Shown: positions 5,549-10,917 of the stretch, piece after piece
Layout: the number at the start of each line of letters is the position of its first letter
Numbering within the stretch: position 1 is the stretch's first letter
Assembly: GCA_018971925.1 (NCBI GenBank)
Contig: JAGWZT010000028.1
Location: forward strand, 1 to 10,917
Length of the DNA stretch: 10,917 nt
Source: Lysobacteraceae bacterium
GTDB lineage: Bacteria; Pseudomonadota; Gammaproteobacteria; Xanthomonadales; Rhodanobacteraceae
Direction of reading: 5' to 3'
Position numbers and translations under genes: made by a program
The notes under the pieces: model-generated
The model's input: the letters and a program-made list of their open reading frames with translations, nothing else
What the model was told of the DNA's origin: nothing
Database searches by the model: none

Positions 5549-6601
5549 GTGGAACAATCCGGTGATACCACGATCAGGGACGATCGCAGAAAAAACGCCG
5601 CCGCCGTGCTGCCGGATTTCTGCAGCGCGGCTTCCGTCTTCACGCTGGTCGTCGTCGCCGAACTGGTGGTGGTGATCGATGCGTTGGCGCCGGACGCGCG
5701 CATGCAGTGGCGTGGTTTCGCGACCGCAACGGCATTCGTGGTATGGCTGGCGCTGCTGGCCTCGCTGTTGCTGTGCCGGCTGAAACCGTTGCTGATCCGT
5801 TGGCCGCGCGCGTTCGCGTGGCCACTCGCGTGGTGCGCGCTGGTTGCGCTGGTGGCCGCGGCCAGCGCGGTGGTGGCGTGGCTGGACCACGCGCTCGGTA
5901 CCACGCTGACCCCCGCATCGGCGCCGCGGTTCGTGTCCGGCAACACCATCCTTGCCGCGCTGCTGGGCGCGGCGTTGCTGCGTTATTTCTACGTGCTGGC
6001 GGAATGGCGCGCGCGGCTGGCGGCGGTGGCGCGCGCGCAATTCGAAGCCTTGCAGGCGCGCATCCGTCCACATTTTTTGTACAACAGCATGAACACCGTC
6101 GCGGCGCTGGTGCGGGCCGACCCGGATGCGGCCGAGCGCACGGTCGAAGACTTGTCCGAATTGTTCCGCGCCTCGCTGGGCGCGGGCGACAAGCCCACCA
6201 CGCTGGGCGCCGAACTCGGCCTGATCGATCGCTACCTCGCGATCGAGCAACTGCGGCTTGGCGACCGCCTCAACGTGGAACGCGACCTGGTCGATCTGCC
6301 GGCCGGCATGGAAATCCCCGCGCTGCTGCTGCAGCCGCTGGTCGAGAATGCCGTTTACCACGGCATCCAGCCGCGCCGCGACGGTGGCACCTTGCGCATC
6401 GCCGCCCGGCGCGTCGCCGGCAGCGTCGAAATAGAAATCGCCAATCCGTTGCCCGATATCTCGGCGCCGGTGCGTAGTGGCCACGGGCTCGACAACGTGC
6501 GCCGCCGCATCGCCTACCACTTCGGTGAACGTGGCGCGCTGGAAACCCGCAACCGCGATGGCGAATTCCGCGTGCTGGTGAGGTTGCCGTGCGCATCCTG
6601 A
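5549..6601 (+). CDS. algZ: LytS/AlgZ-type sensor histidine kinase
   Basis: A membrane sensor kinase of the AlgZ (FimS) type that phosphorylates a LytTR response regulator, here the overlapping algR. Four hydrophobic segments at about residues 29-44, 59-77, 91-112 and 131-149 make a four-helix membrane domain with no periplasmic sensor domain of note. The His_kinase domain has RPHFLYNSMNTVAALVR with phospho-accepting H175, then the ATP-binding N box QPLVENAVYHGI (N267) and the glycine-rich GHGLDNVRRR (311-320). Length is 350 aa, as in Pseudomonas AlgZ (~358). The GTG start follows directly after an in-frame stop and has GGAGG at 5536-5540, eight bases upstream. The 13-base overlap with the next gene implies strict co-expression. 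The activating signal is unknown. Confidence 0.9.
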   Translation: MEQSGDTTIRDDRRKNAAAVLPDFCSAASVFTLVVVAELVVVIDALAPDARMQWRGFATATAFVVWLALLASLLLCRLKPLLIRWPRAFAWPLAWCALVALVAAASAVVAWLDHALGTTLTPASAPRFVSGNTILAALLGAALLRYFYVLAEWRARLAAVARAQFEALQARIRPHFLYNSMNTVAALVRADPDAAERTVEDLSELFRASLGAGDKPTTLGAELGLIDRYLAIEQLRLGDRLNVERDLVDLPAGMEIPALLLQPLVENAVYHGIQPRRDGGTLRIAARRVAGSVEIEIANPLPDISAPVRSGHGLDNVRRRIAYHFGERGALETRNRDGEFRVLVRLPCAS

Positions 6602-7299
6602 TAGCCGACGACGAGCCGCTGGCACGGGCGCGGCTCGCCGCCTTGTTGCGCGACTGCGAAGGCGCCGAGGTCGTGGCCAGTGTCGGCGACGGCGAGGCGG
6701 CGCTGGCGGCCTGCGCGCAGCATCGGCCCGAGTTGCTGCTGCTGGACATCGCCATGCCCGGCCTCGACGGCATCGGCGTCGCGCGCCGGCTCGCGGCGCT
6801 GCCTGACCCGCCGCAACTGGTGTTCTGCACGGCTTACGAGGAACACGCCCTGGCGGCCTATGAATTGCGCGCGGCCGATTATTTGTTGAAACCGGTACGG
6901 ATCGAACGCTTGCGCGAAGCGCTGGCACGCGCACGGGCCCTGCAGCGCCGCGCGCCTTTCGCGGCCGCAACGCTGCTGGCGCAGGTGCATGGCGCGCCGC
7001 TCAAGGTTCACCTCGACGAGGTGTTGTACATGACCGCCGACGACAAGTACGTCACGCTGCATCGCGCCGCGGGCGACCTGTTGAGCGAACAATCGCTGAA
7101 GGCGATCGAGGAAATGTTTCCCGAGCGTTTCGTGCGTGTGCACCGCGCCTGCCTGATTCCGGTCGAACGCCTGCTCGGCCTGCATCGCGATCCCGATGGC
7201 ACGGTGCGCGCGTTGATCGCGGGCAGCGCTGCGAGCCCCGAAGTCAGCCGCCGCAATCTGCCGACCGTGCGGCGGTTGCTACGAGGCGGGCAGGACTGA
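6589..7299 (+). CDS. algR: LytTR-family response regulator AlgR
   Basis: A two-domain response regulator of 236 aa. The receiver domain (about 1-118) has the acid pocket D7/D8 in IADDEPLAR, phospho-acceptor D53 in LLLDIAMPGLDG, T81 in FCTAYEEHAL and K101 in YLLKPV. The LytTR DNA-binding domain (about 130-232) contains DDKYVTLH, FVRVHRACLI and VSRRNLPTVRRLL, matching Pseudomonas AlgR, which controls alginate, twitching motility and virulence genes. The GTG start lies inside the end of algZ with GAGG five bases upstream. In Pseudomonas, algR is followed by hemC; here a lipoprotein-like gene follows instead. The regulon in this organism cannot be read from the window. Confidence 0.92.
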   Translation: MRILIADDEPLARARLAALLRDCEGAEVVASVGDGEAALAACAQHRPELLLLDIAMPGLDGIGVARRLAALPDPPQLVFCTAYEEHALAAYELRAADYLLKPVRIERLREALARARALQRRAPFAAATLLAQVHGAPLKVHLDEVLYMTADDKYVTLHRAAGDLLSEQSLKAIEEMFPERFVRVHRACLIPVERLLGLHRDPDGTVRALIAGSAASPEVSRRNLPTVRRLLRGGQD

Positions 7300-7314
7300 C
7301 ATTTCGCGTGCCGG

Positions 7315-7344
7315 TTGACACCTTCGTCCGCGGGCGGCTAGCGT
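7315..7344 (+). promoter_or_regulatory. Sigma70-like promoter upstream of the lipoprotein-like gene
   Basis: A perfect -35 hexamer TTGACA (7315-7320) is followed after 18 bases by TAGCGT (7339-7344), which keeps the key T, A and final T of the -10 box. It lies 16 bases after the algR stop and about 50 bases before the next start codon, a sensible place for a separate transcription start. Confidence 0.6.
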
Positions 7345-7392
7345 GCGCGAGCCGGTGCCGCAGGGGCGGCTTGGATCACAGGGGAGCGCTGC

Positions 7393-8301
7393 ATGCAGTC
7401 GTGGACACGGCTCGCCGCCATGTTGGTGGTGTGCATCGCGCTGGCTGCGTGCCAGCGCGCACCGGACCTGAGCAAGCTGGGCTCGCCCGCGCATCGGCTG
7501 GTCGGGCATTGGGCGACCAGTGACGGCAGCGAGGAATTCTTCGCCCCGGTGGGTACCTCGGGAAGTGGCGAGTTCACCGCGATGCAGTCGGGCGGCAAAC
7601 CGGCGCAGCAACGCTATCGCCTCGTGGATGAAGATCCGACCACCCAGACCGTCCACATCGCCATGCTCGACGCGAACGGCACGGCCGGCGAACCGCGCAC
7701 GATCACGCTTTCCGCGGACGGCGAATCCGCCACGGTGACGCAGGGGAATTCGTCGGTCGCGCTGGCCCTCGCGCGCATGGACGATGCTGCGACCCCCGAA
7801 GAATCGCGCTATGTGTTGTCGCCCCCGCCGGCTGCCACTGCGCCATCCCGCGACTCGCACTACGCCGGAACGCGCAGCGACAATCCACCGGTCAATCCTT
7901 CTTTCGGCCCGCCCACCAATGCGCCGGACGGCGTGTACCGTTACGTGCTGATCGGCTACGACGGCATGACACCGCTGTACGCGTGGAAGCGCGTTTCGGA
8001 TACCTCGGGCCGCCACGTCGATGAAAACGCAGTCGCCTATTCGCGCGGCATGGCGCGCCGCCACGACTACGTAATCTGGCTGCACGCGGTCGCGTTCGCG
8101 ATCCTGATGGTCACGACGCTGCTGTTCCGCAAGAACATCGACGAAAAAATCCTGCTGGGCGGGTGGAGTGCCGCGGTCGTGATCGGCCTGCTGGGCGTGT
8201 TCGCGTTCAACATGCCGATCATCGCCGGCTTGGTGGAAGTCGCCATCGCATTCGTGCTGCTGGTGCGCGGGCTGTTTCCGAAGTCGGACATGCTGGCGTA
8301 A
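7393..8301 (+). CDS. Uncharacterised lipoprotein-like protein with three C-terminal membrane helices
   Basis: I do not recognise a named family. The 302-aa product starts with a hydrophobic signal and a lipobox (LAAC, residues 17-20), so C20 would be lipid-modified; Q21-R22 follow, with no Asp at +2. Residues ~35-128 form a soluble part opening with LVGHWATSDGSEEFF, like small beta-rich periplasmic domains that begin with a G-x-W motif. A Pro/Ser-rich linker runs over ~142-178, then a second short region (YRYVLIGYDGMTPLYAWKR). Three hydrophobic segments close the protein at about 226-245, 253-272 and 274-294. The ATG has GGGGAG six bases upstream and its own promoter. The mix of lipobox and membrane helices suggests an inner-membrane protein whose N-terminal domain faces the periplasm. 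Function unknown. Confidence 0.8.
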   Translation: MQSWTRLAAMLVVCIALAACQRAPDLSKLGSPAHRLVGHWATSDGSEEFFAPVGTSGSGEFTAMQSGGKPAQQRYRLVDEDPTTQTVHIAMLDANGTAGEPRTITLSADGESATVTQGNSSVALALARMDDAATPEESRYVLSPPPAATAPSRDSHYAGTRSDNPPVNPSFGPPTNAPDGVYRYVLIGYDGMTPLYAWKRVSDTSGRHVDENAVAYSRGMARRHDYVIWLHAVAFAILMVTTLLFRKNIDEKILLGGWSAAVVIGLLGVFAFNMPIIAGLVEVAIAFVLLVRGLFPKSDMLA

Positions 8302-8309
8302 AGCGCTGT

Positions 8310-8329
8310 GTCCCGGCTTGCGCCGGGAC
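8310..8329. terminator. Hairpin between convergent genes, probable bidirectional terminator
   Basis: GTCCCGGC (8310-8317), loop TTGC, GCCGGGAC (8322-8329) form a perfect eight-base GC-rich stem. It stands between the stop of the lipoprotein-like gene (8301) and the stop of the opposing hydrolase (8340), so it can serve both. There is no clear T-run on either side, so termination may be Rho-aided, or it may be a dispersed palindrome reused here. Confidence 0.6.
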
Positions 8330-8339
8330 GATCGCAATA

Positions 8340-9326
8340 TCAGGGCAGCAACACGAAGTGCGTGATCGATTGCGCGACTTCGCGCGGTTTTTCCACGATC
8401 GACATGTGCCCGCAGCCGTTGAGTTCGGTGACGCCGATGTTGGGCGCGTGGGTGAGACCCTTGCGGATGGCGCTCAAGGCAGATACGTCGATGATCTGGT
8501 CCTGCATGCACCAGACCGCCAGCGTCGGCGCGGTGATGTCGGGCAGCTTCGCTTCGAGCGCGTAGCGTTCATCCGGTGCGGTGATCTCACGCAGCACCTT
8601 GTCGTCGAAGGCGCGCTCGCCCTTCGACTTGTCCACGAATACGTCCTGGATGCGCGCGGGCACCGAAGGTGGATGGGAGAACAGCAGCGATTCGAGATGC
8701 TTGAATTGCGCGCGATCATCGATGTCGAACGGACTCTTGCCGGCTTTCAATTCACGCACGAAGGCGTTTTCCTTGAACCTGACACCGGCGCTGTCCACCA
8801 GCACCAGCGCGGCGACCTCCTTCGGGTATTTAGCGGCGTACATGCCGGCGATTGCCCCGCCCATCGAGTGTCCGGCCAATGCGAATTCATCGAGGTGCAG
8901 CGCCGCGATGAAGCCGTGCAGGCGGTCGACCTGCGCGGCGTAGCCGTAGCTCGCGTCCGGCAGCCGCGTCGAGGCACCCCAGCCCGGCAGGTCCGGGATG
9001 ATGACCCGGAAATTGCCGGTGAGGTAGCGCGCAGCCAGCAACCAGTCCGCGTAGGTGCCGCCGTAGCCGTGCAGCAGCACCAGCGGTGGTCCGTTCTCCT
9101 TGCCGCCTTCGAGATACACCCAGCGCGTGTCGCCAACCTGCACCGATTGCTGGTGCAGGCCATCGCGCCATGCCTGCCACGCGACCGCGCCGCGTAACAC
9201 GACCCTGGGCGCGATGAAATACACGCCGAGCCCGATCACCGCCAGCGCGATCGCCACGCCGCCCAGGATTTTCAGGCGCCATGCGAACCGCGCCAGCAGC
9301 ACGTCGCGGGTGGGATGGTTCGACAT
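8340..9326 (-). CDS. Membrane-anchored alpha/beta hydrolase (lipase/esterase-like)
   Basis: A 328-aa serine hydrolase of the alpha/beta fold, similar in layout to Moraxella/Psychrobacter-type lipases. A single hydrophobic segment at about residues 18-40, preceded by basic residues, acts as a signal anchor and puts the enzyme in the periplasm. The oxyanion motif HGYGG starts at H86. The nucleophile elbow is AGHSMGGA with S154, the likely acid is D276 in WCMQDQIID, and the base is H307 in NGCGHMSIVEKP. A cap region lies between S154 and the acid. The ATG at 9326 has AAGGA nine bases upstream; a TTG at 9335 overlapping the aminopeptidase stop is less likely. It is the second gene of an operon with the aminopeptidase. 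Substrate unknown; an epoxide hydrolase or C-C hydrolase role is not excluded. Confidence 0.9.
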   Translation of the reverse strand: MSNHPTRDVLLARFAWRLKILGGVAIALAVIGLGVYFIAPRVVLRGAVAWQAWRDGLHQQSVQVGDTRWVYLEGGKENGPPLVLLHGYGGTYADWLLAARYLTGNFRVIIPDLPGWGASTRLPDASYGYAAQVDRLHGFIAALHLDEFALAGHSMGGAIAGMYAAKYPKEVAALVLVDSAGVRFKENAFVRELKAGKSPFDIDDRAQFKHLESLLFSHPPSVPARIQDVFVDKSKGERAFDDKVLREITAPDERYALEAKLPDITAPTLAVWCMQDQIIDVSALSAIRKGLTHAPNIGVTELNGCGHMSIVEKPREVAQSITHFVLLP

Positions 9327-9331
9327 GCGCG

Positions 9332-10917
9332 TCAATCCTTGTTCGCGTCGCCCCTGGCTTCAGCCGCGCGGGTCTTCGCGAACAGCCGCTCTACCGCCAT
9401 CTGCGTCAGCGGGTGGTAGCCGTTCTTCGCTTCCGCGTACACCTTTTCGGCGTAGGCGAAACCCTCCGGCGTCTGCACGAATGCCTTGTATACCGGCATG
9501 GTCAGGTACAGGCGTCCAATCCGCGCCATGTGTTCGGCGGCCGCGGGCCATGCGGCCTTGTCGCCGGCCGCGATCGCGTGCACGTACCAACGCATGCCGA
9601 TCTCCGCGTTGGGCGTGCCTGTGAGGTGCCACGCTGCGTCGAGCTGTTGCATCTTCGCGAGCGGTGGCGCATCAGGCAGGCGGTCGAGGAAATACATCCA
9701 TTCCTGCGTGTTCCAGGACTTGGCGTCCAGCTTGTCCGCCGCGAGCGTGCCGGCGAGGAAGGCCACGCGCTCCTTGTCGATCGCATCGAAGCGGGGCGAA
9801 TCGGGGATCGGCGCATCCTTCGGAATGCCCGCTCCGTACACCCATTCCTTCACTTCGTCCCAACTCATCTTGCCTGGATATTTGTCGATCAGGTTGGGTT
9901 TCAGGTACGCCATCATCTGCTCCGTCGTGATGCTGTGCCATTGGAAATGGTTGAAGTAGCCCTTCAGCCAGGTGTCGAAATGCTCGCGCCCGAATTTCTG
10001 TTCCAGGGCGCGCAGGAACCACGAACCCTTGTCGTAGGCGACGTCGGACAATTCATCGTCGGCATCCACATCGCGCGGCTGCGGCGCGAGGCGCTGCGCA
10101 TTTTCCGGCATCTTGCCGATGGTCTTCTCGAGGTTGTGGATCGCCAGCAGCGTTTCCTCGGTTTCCTGGCGCGGGCCGTACAGCGCTTCGGTGACCCGGC
10201 CCTGCACGTAGGTGGTGAAGCCCTCGTTCAACCAGCCGTCGCGCCAGGTGGCGTTGGTGACGAGGTTGCCCGACCACGAGTGCGCGAGTTCATGCGAGAT
10301 CACGCTGACCAGGCTCTTGTCGCCGACGATGATCGTCGGCGTCGCGAACGTCATGTTGGGATTTTCCATGCCGCCGAACGGGAACGACGGCGGCAGCACC
10401 AGGATGTCGTAGCGGCCCCAGCGGTACGGGCCATACAACTTCTCGGTGGTCTCGATCATCTTTTCGGTGTCTTCGAATTCGTGTGCGGCTTTCGCGACCA
10501 CCGAGGGTTCGGCGTACACCGCGCTGCGCGGGCCGGTTTCGCGCACGTCAATATCGCCTGCCGCGATCGCCATCAGATAGGAGGGAATCGGGTGGGTCTG
10601 GTCGAAATCGAACGAGCCGTCCAGCGGATGCTTCGGATCGTTGGGCGCGCTCATCACCACTCGCACGTCCTTCGGCGCGGTGACGTGCGCCTTGTAGGTG
10701 AAGCGGATCGCGGGCGAGTCCTGCAGCGGGATCCACGAACGGGCGTGGGTTGCTTCCGATTGCGAGAACAGAAACGGCAGCTTCTTGTCGGCGGTTTGCG
10801 CGGCGGTCAGCCATTGCAGGCCGCTGGCATCCGGCGACGTGGTGTAGGCGATGCGCACTTCGTGCGGATGTTTCGGCGCGGCGATGGTGAGCTTCGAGCC
10901 CATGTTCGGTACCGGCG
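9332..10917 (-). CDS. M1-family aminopeptidase of the leukotriene A4 hydrolase type (5' end outside window)
   Basis: A zinc aminopeptidase that removes N-terminal residues from peptides. The frame is open to the right edge, so the N-terminal part, with any signal peptide, is missing; numbering here is from the Met at 10903. The substrate-binding motif GGMEN is at 177-181, the zinc site HELAH at 204-208 with the third ligand E227 in WLNEGFTTY, and the catalytic Tyr is Y290 in VAYDKGSWF. The C-terminal helical domain (about 380-523) ends with a YHPLTQMAVERLF segment like that of human LTA4H, which separates it from the larger PepN type. D282 falls at the place of human D375, while human Y378 is replaced by L285. 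The alpha/beta hydrolase gene follows after five bases. Role is likely peptide turnover. Confidence 0.94.
   Translation of the reverse strand, partial: PVPNMGSKLTIAAPKHPHEVRIAYTTSPDASGLQWLTAAQTADKKLPFLFSQSEATHARSWIPLQDSPAIRFTYKAHVTAPKDVRVVMSAPNDPKHPLDGSFDFDQTHPIPSYLMAIAAGDIDVRETGPRSAVYAEPSVVAKAAHEFEDTEKMIETTEKLYGPYRWGRYDILVLPPSFPFGGMENPNMTFATPTIIVGDKSLVSVISHELAHSWSGNLVTNATWRDGWLNEGFTTYVQGRVTEALYGPRQETEETLLAIHNLEKTIGKMPENAQRLAPQPRDVDADDELSDVAYDKGSWFLRALEQKFGREHFDTWLKGYFNHFQWHSITTEQMMAYLKPNLIDKYPGKMSWDEVKEWVYGAGIPKDAPIPDSPRFDAIDKERVAFLAGTLAADKLDAKSWNTQEWMYFLDRLPDAPPLAKMQQLDAAWHLTGTPNAEIGMRWYVHAIAAGDKAAWPAAAEHMARIGRLYLTMPVYKAFVQTPEGFAYAEKVYAEAKNGYHPLTQMAVERLFAKTRAAEARGDANKD
9336..9340 (-). promoter_or_regulatory. 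Ribosome-binding site that sets the ATG start of the alpha/beta hydrolase
   Basis: AAGGA on the minus strand lies inside the last codons of the aminopeptidase gene, nine bases before the ATG at 9326. It abuts the alternative TTG at 9335, which it therefore could not serve. Confidence 0.6.

Noticed and set aside
5399..6970. Open frame of about 523 codons on the minus strand across the esterase end, algZ and algR
   Set aside because: It is longer than the real genes but has low-complexity Arg/Gln/Ala composition and no motif, while the plus strand carries complete histidine kinase and receiver signatures.
7279..8511. Open frame of about 410 codons on the minus strand opposite the lipoprotein-like gene
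   Set aside because: It has an Arg/His-rich product with no motif. It crosses a convergent hairpin, and the opposing gene has a lipobox, membrane helices, promoter and ribosome site.
8163..9197. Open frame of about 344 codons on the plus strand opposite the alpha/beta hydrolase
   Set aside because: It would cover the end of one real gene and most of another, and its product lacks any family motif; the minus strand encodes a full catalytic triad.
1..10917. tRNA, rRNA, CRISPR array, insertion sequence, phage, toxin-antitoxin or defence genes
   Set aside because: I looked for conserved tRNA and rRNA segments, regular repeat-spacer patterns, transposase or integrase motifs and known defence motifs and saw none. 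This was by eye, so a covariance-model scan would be the decisive test for small RNAs.

Overview
The window is GC-rich chromosomal DNA with strong G/C preference at third codon positions. The gene order (trpG-trpD-trpC, a HAD phosphatase, a Clp-type CRP regulator on the opposite strand, then speD and an AlgZ/AlgR pair) and the closeness of Clp and SpeD to the Xanthomonas proteins point to a gammaproteobacterium of the Xanthomonadales (Lysobacterales), in Xanthomonadaceae or Rhodanobacteraceae. The species cannot be set from the sequence alone.

Layout: (1) 1-2805, plus strand: the 3' end of trpG, then trpD, trpC and a PgpC-like HAD phosphatase. trpD/trpC share an ATGA overlap and the HAD gene starts within a few bases of the trpC stop, so these look like one transcription unit. 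A perfect palindrome sits between trpG and trpD. (2) 2819-3514, minus strand: clp, convergent with the HAD gene. (3) 3515-3717: divergent clp/speD control region with a near-perfect CRP/Clp box. (4) 3718-4503, plus: speD. (5) 4504-4811: a roughly 300-base non-coding stretch full of inverted repeats, probably a dispersed repeat, running right up to the start of the next gene. (6) 4812-7299, plus: a small serine carboxylesterase, then the sensor kinase algZ and the LytTR regulator algR, which overlap by 13 bases. (7) 7315-8301, plus: a sigma70-like promoter and an unusual protein with a lipoprotein signal and three C-terminal membrane helices. (8) 8310-8329: a strong hairpin between convergent genes. 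(9) 8340-10917, minus: an LTA4-hydrolase-type M1 aminopeptidase, cut by the window edge, followed five bases later by a membrane-anchored alpha/beta hydrolase.

Functionally this is mostly a housekeeping and global-regulation neighbourhood: tryptophan synthesis, polyamine synthesis, two global regulators (Clp, which in Xanthomonas answers to cyclic di-GMP, and AlgZ/AlgR) and several hydrolases. I found no phage, CRISPR, transposase, toxin-antitoxin or defence system. The points most worth a second look are the Clp-like box between clp and speD, the palindrome-rich repeat upstream of the esterase, the palindrome inside the trp cluster, and the lipoprotein/three-helix hybrid protein.
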